Of a stretch of 64,000 nt of DNA, positions 7,665 through 17,182 are shown in pieces (the first letter of the stretch is position 1; every line of letters starts with the position of its first letter). The notes beneath the pieces are model-generated. The model did not search any database, was not told where the DNA came from, and worked only from the letters and a program-made list of their open reading frames with translations. Location: assembly GCF_040358255.1 (NCBI RefSeq), contig NZ_CP132938.1, forward strand, positions 744,001 to 808,000. Direction: 5' to 3'. The position numbers and the translations under genes are program-made. The DNA is from Tunturibacter gelidoferens. GTDB taxonomy: Bacteria; Acidobacteriota; Terriglobia; Terriglobales; Acidobacteriaceae.

Positions 7665-8425
7665 CGTTGTTTGGTGGTGAAAGTCTGCTGGTGCGGGGTG
7701 CCGCCCCCCCCCGGGGGGTACCCCAAACTAAGTCGCTTCGTTTCAATAATATCCTAAAATCGGTCCTTCCAAAATATTGCATTCAAAGGGGTTAGAGGCA
7801 AATACGTCATATCAAACGGGTTAGCGTTTCTGTTGGATGGGATAGAGTCTGTACGACACTTTTTCATCTATACCTTCCCATTTTACCTTGTGGAATGAAA
7901 CTAATACGCCACGCGAAAAGCCGCGGCTGGAGTGGGTTTTGTTGTGTTTGGGACTTGACAAGAGTTTGGGACGCGAAGAGGAAAGGGTTTCTCCACTGCG
8001 CGGCTCACGGTGTTGCTGTGAGCCGGTCGCAAGAACTTTTGTCGAACGGCAAAAATGAAGGGCAACAGCAGATTCCTCCGCTGCGCCGCGGAATGACAAC
8101 AAAAAGGCAACGGCAAAGACAAGCACAAATACAAATGCGAATACGGGGATCCTTCGGCTGCATTGCTCACAAGATGCCGTGAGCAACTTCCCTCAGGATG
8201 ACGTGGCTTTGATTGTTGAGAGAAAGAAGGCAACCTCAACGGCAACAGCAACAGCAACAGCAACTGCAACAGCGGCCTCAGCAACGGCGACGGCAGCCTC
8301 AACAGCAACGGCAACAACAACTGCAACAGCGACTGCAGCGACAACGGCGATTGACGTTGCGGTGGCAGTGGCAATGGCGTAATTGACTCGCTGGTGGAAG
8401 GGGCGGTGCAGTAATCTCGGGAGGT
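7665..8425. other. Repeat-rich intergenic region without a gene
   Basis: About 760 bp with no credible gene. It holds a C/G-run element (7703-7725), GGGGTTAGAGGCAAATAC (about 7791-7808), two hairpins built on GCTCAC/GTGAGC arms (about 8001-8026 and 8163-8184), a dispersed CTCCGCTGCGCCGCGG motif (8067-8110) and an AAC(G/A)GC-type microsatellite (about 8228-8355). Open frames here are low-complexity Thr/Ala or Gln/Arg strings produced by the microsatellite. Confidence 0.7.
8067..8385 (+). repeat. Dispersed CTCCGCTGCGC element with AACGGC/AACAGC microsatellite
   Basis: AGCAGATTCCTCCGCTGCG continues into GCGGAATGACAACAAAAA and leads into runs of GGCAAC, AACAGC and AACTGC triplet pairs. The same order of motif then microsatellite recurs at 21202-21283. 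The copies are on the same strand and both lie in intergenic DNA. Confidence 0.65.
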
Positions 8426-9196
8426 ATGAAGGTTGCGATTGTTACGGGGGCGGCGCAGGGGATTGGGCGTAGGGCGGCGGAGGTTTTGGCTGCGGCGGGG
8501 TATGGGTTGTTGCTGATGGATCTGCAGGCTTGTACGGCTACGGTGGAGGCGGTGAAGAAGGCTGGGGTCGAGGTCGAAGAGGTGTTGGGGGATATCTCGG
8601 ACGAGGCGGTGGTGAAGCGCGCGGTTGAGGTGGTGCGCTCGCGGTGGGGTCGCGTGGATGTGCTGGTGAATAATGCGGGCATCAGCTTTATTGCTCCGGC
8701 GGAGACAGTGGAGGGGAAGGCGTTTCTGCGGGTGCTGGAGGTGAATCTGCTGGCTCCGTTTCTGCTGGCGAAGGCGTTCGGCGCCATGATGCTGGAGCAG
8801 AGGAGCGGCAGCATTGTGAATGTGGCTTCGATTGCGGGACTGGTGGGGATTGGCGATCGTTCGGCCTACAACGCTTCGAAGCATGGGCTGATCGGGCTGA
8901 CGCGGACTCTGGCGGCGGAGTGGGGTGGGCGCGGGGTGCGGTGTAATGCGGTGTGTCCGGGGTGGGTGAAGACGGAGATGGATGTGGCGGATCAGGCGGG
9001 CGGCGGTTACAACGATGCTGATATTGAGGGCGTGAATCCTATGGGGCGATTTGCAGCGCCGGAGGATATTGCGCAGGCGATTCTGTTTCTGGCGGATCCG
9101 GAGAAGAGCGGGTTTGTGAATGGGCAGGCACTGGCGGTGGATGGCGGGTGGACGGTGGATGGAAGTTGGCAGAGCTTGAGGATGCGGAAGCGATAA
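8426..9196 (+). CDS. SDR-family NAD(P)-dependent oxidoreductase
   Basis: A 256-residue classical short-chain dehydrogenase/reductase. The Rossmann cofactor motif TGAAQGIG is at residues 8-15, NNAG near 89, and the catalytic Ser...Tyr-x3-Lys as SIAGLVGIGDRSAYNASK near 137-154. CPGWVKTEM and the C-terminal GQALAVDGGW are typical of the FabG-like branch. The start at 8426 has GGAGG 2-6 nt before it. The substrate is not evident. It stands alone, convergent with the WYL regulator. Confidence 0.9.
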   Translation: MKVAIVTGAAQGIGRRAAEVLAAAGYGLLLMDLQACTATVEAVKKAGVEVEEVLGDISDEAVVKRAVEVVRSRWGRVDVLVNNAGISFIAPAETVEGKAFLRVLEVNLLAPFLLAKAFGAMMLEQRSGSIVNVASIAGLVGIGDRSAYNASKHGLIGLTRTLAAEWGGRGVRCNAVCPGWVKTEMDVADQAGGGYNDADIEGVNPMGRFAAPEDIAQAILFLADPEKSGFVNGQALAVDGGWTVDGSWQSLRMRKR

Positions 9197-9273
9197 CGTC
9201 GCTTTTTATGAGAACGAGTTGAACCGCGAAATCGTGTCTGACTGGAGTTGATTCGACTTTGCATTCGAAGTCG

Positions 9274-10230
9274 TTACGAGACACGATGCATGCGGCGGAT
9301 TTCGGCTTTGATGTCTTTGCGGAGGTCGGGTGGCGCAATGGCGGCTGCCCGAGAGCCCAAGCCCAGGACGACGAAGCGGGCTTGCCGGTAGCTTTCGAAC
9401 TCCACGTGGAAGAGACGCCAGCCCTTGTGCAGGGTTCGTGCTGCGCGATGGTTGAGCGCAGGAACCATGGGACACCAACGTTCGATGGATGCGACGGCTT
9501 CGTCCGAGAGCGCAAGGATGGTGGAGATGGTCTGGTGGCGGTCTTTGAGTGCTGCGGTACTTTGCTTCCAGTAGGCGGCGAGATCGAAGTTGGACGGCCG
9601 GGTAGATGAGAGAGCCAGGACGACAACTTCGTGCATGCGAGAGATCCGGTAGGTGCGGGTGCCTGCCTGGGATTGCGCGATGAGATACCAGACGGTTTGT
9701 TTGCAGACGAGGCCGAGAGGGTCGACGGTGCGGGTGCTGGTGTCGCCGTCGGCGCGGGTGTAGAGGAAGGTGAGTTTGCAGTCGCGGGCGAGGGCGTCCT
9801 GCACGATGGGGAGCATAGAGAGGTCTTCGGGGGAGGGTCTCCAGCCGGTGGGGTCGATGTGAAGTCGGGCCTGAATGGAGTGGGCTTGAAGGCGCATGGC
9901 GGTTGGCATGGAGGCCATGAGCTTGTCGAAGGCGCGCTGGGCGGCGGCGGTGAGTTTGCGGTCGCCGAGAGCGCTGGGCTGGGCCATGAGGAGGGCCTGG
10001 AGTTCGGCGTCGTCGAGGCCGGGGACTTTGGTGCGCCAGCCTCTTTGCAGCTCCCAGCCGCCGGTTGCGCCGCGATGGGCGATGAGGGGAATGCCCGCTG
10101 TACATAAAGCTTCCATATCGCGATGGGCGGTGCGCTGCGAGATCTCGAGGCGCTCGGCTACCTCGCGGGTGGAGAGACGGCCGTGAGCTTGAAGCAGCAT
10201 GAGGGTGGAGAGGAGGCGGTCGGACTTCAT
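9274..10230 (-). CDS. HTH-WYL transcriptional regulator (YafY family)
   Basis: A 318-residue DNA-binding regulator. Residues 1-60 form a DeoR-like winged helix (STREVAERLEISQRTAHRDMEAL), followed by a linker, a WYL-type ligand-binding domain (about residues 140-230; the WYL triad appears as VWYLIAQ) and a C-terminal WCX-like domain. It is divergently transcribed from a DinB gene. A near-perfect palindrome (10272-10292) sits between the two starts and is a natural operator for both. YafY-type regulators paired with DinB or glyoxalase-like genes are common in soil bacteria; the ligand is unknown. Confidence 0.9.
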   Translation of the reverse strand: MKSDRLLSTLMLLQAHGRLSTREVAERLEISQRTAHRDMEALCTAGIPLIAHRGATGGWELQRGWRTKVPGLDDAELQALLMAQPSALGDRKLTAAAQRAFDKLMASMPTAMRLQAHSIQARLHIDPTGWRPSPEDLSMLPIVQDALARDCKLTFLYTRADGDTSTRTVDPLGLVCKQTVWYLIAQSQAGTRTYRISRMHEVVVLALSSTRPSNFDLAAYWKQSTAALKDRHQTISTILALSDEAVASIERWCPMVPALNHRAARTLHKGWRLFHVEFESYRQARFVVLGLGSRAAAIAPPDLRKDIKAEIRRMHRVS

Positions 10231-10271
10231 TGGATTGGCTGCCCTCGCTTCCCAATAGAGTTATTTCTTTA

Positions 10272-10292
10272 ATATGACAGCAGATGTCATAT
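10272..10292. promoter_or_regulatory. Palindromic operator between WYL regulator and dinB-like gene
   Basis: ATATGACA and TGTCATAT are perfect inverted 8-mers separated by 5 nt. The site lies 42 nt upstream of the regulator start and 54 nt upstream of the DinB-family start. A related half-site, AGATGTCATAAG (about 20088-20099), lies just upstream of the second DinB-family gene. Confidence 0.6.
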
Positions 10293-10346
10293 ATGGGCGA
10301 CTAACTTTCGAAGTGAGAGCCCGAGGCTTTCTGAGGAGGAAGTGCG

Positions 10347-10850
10347 ATGGAGTTCAAGAGATATTTTCTGGAGCAGTTGGAGTGCGAAGCGGAGGCGTCA
10401 CGGAAGGCGATTGAGAGGGTGCCTGAGGGGCAGAATTCCTGGAAGCCGCATGAGAAGTCGATGGAGTTGGGGAAGCTGGCGGCGCTAGTGGCGACGATGC
10501 CTGGCTGGGTGGCGTTAATGATCGATCACGACGAACTGGATTTAAATGGGAATGGAAAGAGTTTTCAGACGAAGGCGGTGGAGACGCGGGCGGAGTTGCT
10601 TTTGCTGCTTGAGGATGGGCTAAAGGCTTCGCGGAAGGCGCTGGAGAATACGACGGAAGACCATTTGATGAAGACGTGGCGGCTGAAGATGGATTCGCAG
10701 GTGCTATCGGAGGGGCCGAGATACGTCACGATTTCGAATGGCGCGCTGAGTCATCTGGCACATCATCGTGGGCAGCTTACGGTTTATCTGAGGCTGAACG
10801 ATGCGAAGGTGCCGGCGATCTATGGGCCTAGCGCGGATGAGTTTCACTAG
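10347..10850 (+). CDS. DinB family protein
   Basis: A 167-residue four-helix-bundle protein of the DinB/YfiT superfamily, whose members bind a metal through three His residues and often use small thiols such as bacillithiol or mycothiol. Likely ligands are the His in MIDHDELD and the pair in LAHHRGQL; the last is the family hallmark. Helix 1 contains FLEQLECEAEASRKAIERVPE. The start at 10347 follows GAGGAGGAAG. It is divergent from the WYL regulator and shares the palindrome at 10272-10292, so it is probably that regulator's target. The substrate is unknown. Confidence 0.88.
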   Translation: MEFKRYFLEQLECEAEASRKAIERVPEGQNSWKPHEKSMELGKLAALVATMPGWVALMIDHDELDLNGNGKSFQTKAVETRAELLLLLEDGLKASRKALENTTEDHLMKTWRLKMDSQVLSEGPRYVTISNGALSHLAHHRGQLTVYLRLNDAKVPAIYGPSADEFH

Positions 10851-10891
10851 ACTACGGGAGCAGATAGCGGGGTGATTCCTGCTATCTGCTG

Positions 10892-11353
10892 TCAGGCGGC
10901 GAGGGCGAGGGTGTGGGTGTGGAGGTCTGCCAGCCAGCGGGCGAGGTCGAGCTTGCGCGTGGTGAGGTCGCGGGTGGCGATGAGGCTGAGGATGGCGTCC
11001 TGCAGCTCGGCGGGTAGCTCGGTGAAGGAGTAGCCGGTGCGGGTGCGGGTGATGGTTTCGATCTCGTCGAGGCCGAGGCGGTAGTCGAAGGTGATGGGGG
11101 GCGCGGGCGCGTCGGGTTCGGCCTCGCTGGCGCTGGTGGCGAGGGTTGCGTCGAGTCGGGAGGCGGCGTAGCGCGAGCCCGGATAGGAGAGGAGCAGGGT
11201 GATGGCTTGCAGGGTTGCGAACTGATTGGGGTTGAGGTTTTGGGGGATGTAAAGGGTGCCGCTGTCGATGAGGCGTTTCAACCAGACGGTTGGCAAAGGG
11301 TCAGTTGTTCGGTGCAAAGGAGTTGCAGTCAGCTGGTCGGCGTTGATGGCCAC
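10892..11353 (-). CDS. Hypothetical protein, weakly like gluconate 2-dehydrogenase subunit 3
   Basis: A 153-residue protein. I place the start at a GTG (11353) because AACAGGAGAG lies 7 nt before it; upstream in-frame codons run antisense to unrelated sequence. The central and C-terminal part (YRLGLDEIE, TGYSFTELPAELQDAIL) loosely resembles the helical gluconate 2-dehydrogenase subunit 3 family, including a GL...F..L....Q..L pattern. There is no Tat or Sec signal and no flavoprotein partner nearby. It is divergent from dut. The family call is tentative. Confidence 0.55.
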   Translation of the reverse strand: MAINADQLTATPLHRTTDPLPTVWLKRLIDSGTLYIPQNLNPNQFATLQAITLLLSYPGSRYAASRLDATLATSASEAEPDAPAPPITFDYRLGLDEIETITRTRTGYSFTELPAELQDAILSLIATRDLTTRKLDLARWLADLHTHTLALAA

Positions 11354-11569
11354 GATACGACTCTCCTGTTGTTTCGGGCACTGCATATCAAGACGTCCCT
11401 CGCTACTGATTGGACGCTGGGAGACGGAGGAAAAGCCGAAAAATGAGCACGTGGTTCTCCCCCAAAGGTGGGATACCGGAATGTTGGATGCTATGGGGGA
11501 TGTGGATAACGAGGTAGTAACTCCGGTTCGGGTGAGAATAGAGTTTCGTCGGATTTTTTTGGAGGATGG

Positions 11570-12022
11570 ATGGCATTGGAGTTGGGAGATGTGGTGCGGA
11601 TTCGGGTGGTGAAGTTGCGGCCGGAGGCTCAGATGCCGAGGTACGCGCATACGGGAGAGTTTGGGGACCTGGCGGCGGATCTTTATGCGGTGGATGGGGC
11701 GACGCTGGAGGCGGGAGCGACGATGCCAGTGGCCACGGGAGTGGCGATGGAGTTTCCTTCGACGCATGGGGCGCTGGTGGAAGATCGGTCGGGGCTTGCG
11801 GTGCGCGGGGTGACGACGCTGGCAGGGGTGATCGACCCGGGGTACAGGGGGGAGATCAAGGTAGTGATGACGAATTTGAGCGCGGCGGCGGTGGAGATCA
11901 CGGCCGGGGATCGCATTGCGCAGTTGCGGATTGTGCGGCGGATTGAGGCGGCGTTTGAAGAGGTGAGTGAGTTGGTGGAGGCTTCGCGGGGCGCGAAGGG
12001 GTTTGGGAGTACGGGGAGCTAG
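11570..12022 (+). CDS. dut: dUTP diphosphatase
   Basis: A trimeric-type dUTPase of 150 residues that hydrolyses dUTP to dUMP and pyrophosphate, keeping uracil out of DNA and feeding dTMP synthesis. The five motifs are in order: AADLYA (motif 1, usually AGxDL), RSGLA (motif 2), GVIDPGYRGEIKV (motif 3), GDRIAQLRI (motif 4) and RGAKGFGSTGS (motif 5, the Gly-rich P-loop-like tail). The start at 11570 lies 4 nt after GGAGG, closer than usual. DUF5996 follows on the same strand. Confidence 0.95.
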   Translation: MALELGDVVRIRVVKLRPEAQMPRYAHTGEFGDLAADLYAVDGATLEAGATMPVATGVAMEFPSTHGALVEDRSGLAVRGVTTLAGVIDPGYRGEIKVVMTNLSAAAVEITAGDRIAQLRIVRRIEAAFEEVSELVEASRGAKGFGSTGS

Positions 12023-12077
12023 GTTTTCGGATGCGGCGTATGCTTCGGCGTGTGGTTTGTGAGTCGCGGGAGGGGTT

Positions 12078-12974
12078 ATGAGTGGAGTGGCACAGTGGCC
12101 AGAGCTTGCGTGGGGGGACTGGGCGGCGACGGCGGATACGCTGCATATGTGGACGCAGATTGTGGGGAAGACGCGATTGGCGCTGACTCCGCTGCAGAAT
12201 CACTGGTGGAACGTGCCGCTGTATGTGACCGCGCGGGGGCTGGGGACCTCGGCGATGGACTATGGGGATGATGTGCTGGATATCGAGTTTGATTTTTTGG
12301 CGCATGAGCTGCATCTGCGGATGGGGTCGGGTGGGACGCAGGTGATGAAGCTGAAGGCGCGAACGGTGGCGGATTTTTATGAGGAGTACCTGGGTTGTCT
12401 GAAGGAGCTTGGGGTTTCGGTGAAGATCGATCCGATGCCTTGCGAGTTGGCGAAACCGATCCGGTTTGATCTTGATACGGAACACGCTACGTATGATCCG
12501 GAGTATGTGCATCGCTTCTGGCAGGTGCTGGTGCATGCGGAGAAGGTGTTTCGTGCGTGGGGGACAGGGTTTCTGGGGAAGGTGAGCCCGGTGCACTTCT
12601 TCTGGGGGAGCTTCGATCTGGCGGTGACGCGGTTCTCTGGGCGGTCTGCGCCACCTCGTCCCGGTGCGGACAAGATTCAGCGGGAGGCTTACTCGCATGA
12701 GGTGATCTCGGCGGGTTTCTGGCCGGGGAATGGTGGGTATGGGGCGGCGGCGTTCTATTGTTATGCGGCTCCAGTGCCGGAGGGGCTGGCGGAGGCGAAG
12801 ATTCGGCCTGATGGTGCGGGATGGGATAAAGCGTTGGGGGAGTTTGTGTTCAAGTACGACGCGGTGCGGGCGCTGGCGGCTCCCGAGAAGGCGATGATGG
12901 AGTTTCTGGAGAGCTCGTATGGCGCGGCAGCGGATGTGGCGAGGTGGGATCGGGCGGCGCTGGAGCGGCGGTAA
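12078..12974 (+). CDS. DUF5996 family protein
   Basis: A 298-residue cytoplasmic protein of the DUF5996 family, function unknown. Recognisable features are the N-terminal WPELAWGDWAATADTLHMWTQIVGK, the WWNVPLYVTARGL strand, the central FWGSFDLAVTRFSGR and the late FWPGNGGYGAAAFYCY. The high aromatic content and the HFFWGSFD segment are typical of the family. The start at 12078 is preceded by GGGAGGGG. It lies between dut and purL with no clear link to either. Confidence 0.88.
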   Translation: MSGVAQWPELAWGDWAATADTLHMWTQIVGKTRLALTPLQNHWWNVPLYVTARGLGTSAMDYGDDVLDIEFDFLAHELHLRMGSGGTQVMKLKARTVADFYEEYLGCLKELGVSVKIDPMPCELAKPIRFDLDTEHATYDPEYVHRFWQVLVHAEKVFRAWGTGFLGKVSPVHFFWGSFDLAVTRFSGRSAPPRPGADKIQREAYSHEVISAGFWPGNGGYGAAAFYCYAAPVPEGLAEAKIRPDGAGWDKALGEFVFKYDAVRALAAPEKAMMEFLESSYGAAADVARWDRAALERR

Positions 12975-13018
12975 GGTGCAGCAGGGGGCTTAGCGTGCGA
13001 CAATCTTAATAGCGAGCC

Positions 13019-15538
13019 ATGCCAAATCTGCAAGCCCAGCAAGACAAAGCCCCCTCCCCAGCTACCATTACTCCGGAGCTGCTCAAGCAGCACAGTATCA
13101 CTCCGGAGGAGTACACGCGCATCGAAACGGCGCTTGGACGCACCCCTTCCCTGACTGAGTTGGGGATTTTTTCTGTGATGTGGTCGGAACACTGCTCGTA
13201 TAAGTCTTCGCGGGTGCATTTGAGGCGGTTGCCTACGAAGGGCGAGCGCAAGACCGGGCCGGGGAGCGTGGTGCAGGGGCCGGGGGAGAACGCCGGCATC
13301 ATCGATGTGGGCGATGGGTGGGCTTGTGCGTTCAAGATCGAGTCGCACAATCATCCCAGCTACATCGAGCCTTATCAGGGTGCGGCTACGGGTGTGGGCG
13401 GGATTCTGCGAGATATTTTTACTATGAATGCGCGGCCGCTGGCGGTGATGGATTCGCTGCGGTTTGGGCCGCTGGATGAGGCGGAGGCAGACGAGTCGCT
13501 GCGGCGGCGGAATCACCAGATCGCTACGGGTGTGGTGCATGGCGTGGCTGGATACGGGAACTGTTTTGGCGTTCCGAACGTGGGTGGAGAGACGCGATTT
13601 GAGGCCTGTTATTCGGGCAATCCGTTGCTGAATGCGTTTGCGCTGGGGCTGGTCCGCAGCGATGAGATCTTTTATGCGAAGGCTACGGGCGTTGGCAATC
13701 CTGTGATCTATGTCGGCGCGAAGACGGGCCGCGATGGGATCCATGGCGCGACGATGGCGAGCGAGGAGTTCACCGAAGGCTCCGAACAGAAGCGGCCTAA
13801 TGTGCAGATGGGCGATCCGTTTCTGGAGAAGCTGCTGCTGGAGGCTTGCCTGGAGGCGATGGCTACGGGTGCCGTGCTTGGGATTCAGGATATGGGCGCG
13901 GCTGGGTTGACGTGCTCGACGTGTGAGATGGGTGCGAGGGGCGATCTTGGGTTGACGGTGGAGTTGGATCTGGTACCGCAGCGCGAGACATCGATGTCGA
14001 GCTACGAGATTATGCTGTCGGAGTCGCAGGAGCGGATGCTGCTGGTGGCCGACAAGGCGCGGGCGCAAGAGGTTCTGGATGTGTTCGCGAAGTGGGGGCT
14101 GGATGCTTCGATCGTCGGAGTGGTGACAGAGAAGCCGAATATGGTGATTACGCAGCATGGAGAGCTGGTGGCGGATATTCCGAATCGATCGCTGACCGAC
14201 GATGCGCCGCTGTATCACCGGCCTGTCGGGGTTTGGAAGGCTCCGGTGCCGCTGGATCCTCCGGCGCATGTGCTGGAAGAGTTGAAGAGGCCTCGGGACT
14301 ACACGGCGGATTTGAAGAAGCTGCTGGCGAGCGCGAACGTCTGCGATAAGCGATGGGTGTTCGAGCAGTATGACTCCATGGTGCAGACCAACACGGTGCA
14401 GGGGCCCGGTGGCGAGGCCGGCGTGATTCGAATTAAGGGTACGGGTAAGAGCTCGGGTGCTCCTCGCCCTGAGGGATTGCTGGGCAAACTGGCGAATCTG
14501 GTAGCTTCATCCACCCCGCAGGGTGAGGCGACGCTTGCGAACGACAACCCGGATGCTACGAATCCTGTGGTTGATCCAGATGATTCGCATGAGTTTACCG
14601 AGACGGTGAAGGGCGACCGTGGATTGGCGATGGCGCTTGCGGGCAACGGGCGATGGACTTATCTCGATCCGAAGCTGGGTGCGATGCATGCTGTTGCTGA
14701 GGCGGCACGGAAGGTTGCGTGTACGGGCGCGATGCCGGTGTCGGCAACGAACTGTTTGAACTTTGGCAATCCTGAGAAGCCGGAGATTATGGCGCAGCTC
14801 TCACAGGCGATCGATGGAATTGCCGAGGCTTGTATTGCGCTGGGTACTCCGGTGACGGGTGGAAATGTTTCGCTTTATAACGAGACCAAGGGTGAGGGGA
14901 TTTATCCGACGCCGGTGCTGGGGATCGTTGGAATTATTGATGACGTGACGAAGGCTGTGCCCTCTGCGTTTCGCAAGGCGGGCGATGTGATTCTGTTCCT
15001 CTCGGCGTTTCAGGGCGAGGGGCGGAAGATCGAACGGGAGTTTGGTTCGACCGAGTACGCGAAGACGGTGATGGGTGAGTTGTGGGGACAGCCTCCCTTG
15101 CTGAATCTAGGCGAAGAGGCTGCGCTGCATAAGGCGCTTGCGGCTCTTTCTGCGAAGGGTGTGTTGGCTTCGGCTACGGACATCTCGGACGGGGGTTCGG
15201 TAGTTGCGCTTGCGAAGGCTTGCTTCCCTCGCGATTTGGGTATTCGAGTGTCGATGAACGTGTCGGAGATGGAGCCGTTCGCGTTGAAGGAGCGGTTCTT
15301 CAGTGAGATTGGATCTTCAGTGATTGTTTCTACGGATAAAGGGCATGTGGAGGCGATTCGGGCTGTGCTCGCCGAGCATCCCAAGGTGTGGATGGCTTCT
15401 CTGGGGGAGATCACCGCGGACAACTTCGAAGTTGTGATCAACGGGAAGAAAGTTATTGATGAACCGGTCTCCGCGCTGAAGGGATCGTGGACGGGGGCAC
15501 TGGAGGAGCAGTTGGCCGCAGAGGTGGTGACGGCATGA
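13019..15538 (+). CDS. purL: Phosphoribosylformylglycinamidine synthase II (PurL)
   Basis: ATP-dependent FGAM synthase of de novo purine synthesis. The length is 839 residues, about 100 more than typical small PurL. The catalytic His is in MWSEHCSYK (His58), and the substrate region [20 protein letters not shown] follows at 109-128. The second half begins [14 protein letters not shown], and the repeat signature [11 protein letters not shown] is present. An extra Ser/Pro/Asn-rich segment of about 55 residues lies between VIRIKG and GDRGLAMAL (roughly residues 470-527). The stop overlaps the purF ATG (ATGA), implying translational coupling. PurS and PurQ are not in the window. Confidence 0.96.
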   Translation: MPNLQAQQDKAPSPATITPELLKQHSITPEEYTRIETALGRTPSLTELGIFSVMWSEHCSYKSSRVHLRRLPTKGERKTGPGSVVQGPGENAGIIDVGDGWACAFKIESHNHPSYIEPYQGAATGVGGILRDIFTMNARPLAVMDSLRFGPLDEAEADESLRRRNHQIATGVVHGVAGYGNCFGVPNVGGETRFEACYSGNPLLNAFALGLVRSDEIFYAKATGVGNPVIYVGAKTGRDGIHGATMASEEFTEGSEQKRPNVQMGDPFLEKLLLEACLEAMATGAVLGIQDMGAAGLTCSTCEMGARGDLGLTVELDLVPQRETSMSSYEIMLSESQERMLLVADKARAQEVLDVFAKWGLDASIVGVVTEKPNMVITQHGELVADIPNRSLTDDAPLYHRPVGVWKAPVPLDPPAHVLEELKRPRDYTADLKKLLASANVCDKRWVFEQYDSMVQTNTVQGPGGEAGVIRIKGTGKSSGAPRPEGLLGKLANLVASSTPQGEATLANDNPDATNPVVDPDDSHEFTETVKGDRGLAMALAGNGRWTYLDPKLGAMHAVAEAARKVACTGAMPVSATNCLNFGNPEKPEIMAQLSQAIDGIAEACIALGTPVTGGNVSLYNETKGEGIYPTPVLGIVGIIDDVTKAVPSAFRKAGDVILFLSAFQGEGRKIEREFGSTEYAKTVMGELWGQPPLLNLGEEAALHKALAALSAKGVLASATDISDGGSVVALAKACFPRDLGIRVSMNVSEMEPFALKERFFSEIGSSVIVSTDKGHVEAIRAVLAEHPKVWMASLGEITADNFEVVINGKKVIDEPVSALKGSWTGALEEQLAAEVVTA

Positions 15539-17088
15539 GCGATCTTCCTGAGAAAGTTATAGCAGCGCAGAACGAAATGCGGGAGTCTCTCCACTACGCT
15601 ACCGCTGCGGTCGAGATGACGATATCTGAGGTGGATGAAGAAGACGAGACGCCGTTCGATAAGCTTCGCGAAGAGTGCGGAGTAATGGCGATTTATAACC
15701 ATCCTGATGCGGCTCGGATGACCTACTGGGGGCTTTATTCGCTGCAGCACCGGGGGCAGGAGTCGGCGGGGATTGCCAGCGCGGATGGGTACCAAGTGAA
15801 CGACATCAAAGGTATGGGGTTGGTGTCGGAGATCTTTACGGATGATGTGCTGGGCAGGCTGCCGGGGCATATTGCGATTGGGCATACGCGGTACTCGACC
15901 ACGGGTGACTCTGCGCTGTTGAATGCGCAGCCGATCTCGGTGGAGAGTACGAAGGGTTTGATTGCGATTGCGCACAATGGCAACCTGATCAACCTGGGGA
16001 CGGCGAAGGAGAGGCTGGAGCGCGATGGAGCGATCTTCCAGACGACGTCGGACTCCGAGATCATCATTCAATTGATTGCGCACTCGACGAAGAACACCCT
16101 GATTGACTGCATGGCTGAGGCTTTGATGCAGGTGGAAGGCGCGTTTTCGATTGTGATGATGACGCGCAACCGCATCTTCGCGGCGAGGGACCCGCATGGG
16201 TTTCGGCCGCTGGCGATGGGGCGGATTGAGGGTAAAGACGGCGCGCCGGATACGTTTGTTTTTGCGAGTGAGACGTGTGCGTTCGACCTGCTGCATGCGA
16301 AGTACGAGCGCGATGTAAAGCCGGGTGAGCTGGTGATGGTGTCGGAAGATGGCGTGACGAGCCGCTACTTCAACACGACAACCGAGCAGGCGAGCTGCGT
16401 GTTTGAACATGTTTATTTTGCACGGCCTGACTCGAAGATCTATGGGCGTTGGGTGCAGCAGTCGCGCGAAGAGATGGGGCGGCAACTGGCGCGGGAGTCG
16501 GGTGTGCCGGCGGATCTGGTCGTGCCGGTGCCGGACTCGGGCGTGACGGCAGCGATTGGGTATGCGGCGGAATCAGGGATTCCGTTTAATTTTGGGCTGA
16601 TTCGAAACCACTATGTGGGACGCACGTTTATTCAGCCGGAGCAGAGAGTGCGGGACTTCGGCGTGAGGATGAAGCTGAACCCGATGCGGAATTTGCTGGA
16701 GGGAAAGCGTGTTGTGTTGATCGATGACTCGATCATTCGCGGAACGACCTCGCGGAAGATTGTGAGGATGGTGCGGGCAGCTGGGGCGACGGAGGTGCAT
16801 CTGCGGATCTCTTGTCCGCCGACGATCTCGCCTTGTTTTTATGGGGTGGATACGCCCTCGAAGAAAGATTTGATTGCGGCGAACAAGTCGATCGAAGAGA
16901 TCCGCGAGTTTGTCGAGGCGGATTCGCTGGCGTACCTGAGCCTGGTGGGGCTGACGCACTCCTGCACGAAGGGAGAGCCGGCGGATGGGTTGTCGCCGGG
17001 GAGCTTCTGCACGGCTTGTTATACCGGGGACTATCCGACGCAGTGGGTGGATGTGTCGGAGATTCTACCTGCGGTGACGACGGCGTAA
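15535..17088 (+). CDS. purF: Amidophosphoribosyltransferase (PurF)
   Basis: Catalyses the first committed step of purine synthesis, PRPP plus glutamine to phosphoribosylamine. The protein is 517 residues. The Ntn-type catalytic Cys is Cys48 in [11 protein letters not shown]; the preceding 47 residues form a long acidic propeptide that must be removed. The PRPP-binding loop is [14 protein letters not shown]. Cysteines in LTHSCTKG and [12 protein letters not shown] suggest the Fe-S cluster of the Bacillus-type enzyme. The start at 15535 overlaps the purL stop by 4 bp. Confidence 0.97.
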   Translation: MSDLPEKVIAAQNEMRESLHYATAAVEMTISEVDEEDETPFDKLREECGVMAIYNHPDAARMTYWGLYSLQHRGQESAGIASADGYQVNDIKGMGLVSEIFTDDVLGRLPGHIAIGHTRYSTTGDSALLNAQPISVESTKGLIAIAHNGNLINLGTAKERLERDGAIFQTTSDSEIIIQLIAHSTKNTLIDCMAEALMQVEGAFSIVMMTRNRIFAARDPHGFRPLAMGRIEGKDGAPDTFVFASETCAFDLLHAKYERDVKPGELVMVSEDGVTSRYFNTTTEQASCVFEHVYFARPDSKIYGRWVQQSREEMGRQLARESGVPADLVVPVPDSGVTAAIGYAAESGIPFNFGLIRNHYVGRTFIQPEQRVRDFGVRMKLNPMRNLLEGKRVVLIDDSIIRGTTSRKIVRMVRAAGATEVHLRISCPPTISPCFYGVDTPSKKDLIAANKSIEEIREFVEADSLAYLSLVGLTHSCTKGEPADGLSPGSFCTACYTGDYPTQWVDVSEILPAVTTA

Positions 17089-17136
17089 GGCTTCGAGTCG
17101 GCAGGGAGGTTCTCCGCTGCGCTCAGACGGTCTATA

Positions 17137-17156
17137 ATTGATAATGTAATATCAAT
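17137..17156 (+). promoter_or_regulatory. Fur/Zur-like palindrome upstream of merC-like gene
   Basis: ATTGATA (17137-17143) and TATCAAT (17150-17156) are perfect inverted 7-mers with a 6-nt spacer. They include GATAATG, the hexamer theme of Fur-family boxes. A TATAAT (17133-17138) overlaps the left arm, so binding would block transcription. MerC-domain genes are often near Zur in other bacteria; the assignment is inference. Confidence 0.4.
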
Positions 17157-17182
17157 AGCATGATTGACACAGCAGGATGCTG

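Noticed and set aside
8179..8382. A 67-codon Thr/Ala repeat frame
   Set aside because: It is a translation of the AACGGC/AACAGC microsatellite, with no ribosome site; other frames of the tract look equally open.
12761..16485. Long minus-strand frames opposite purL and purF (about 500 codons each)
   Set aside because: They are frame shadows of clearly conserved genes and show no protein-like features of their own.
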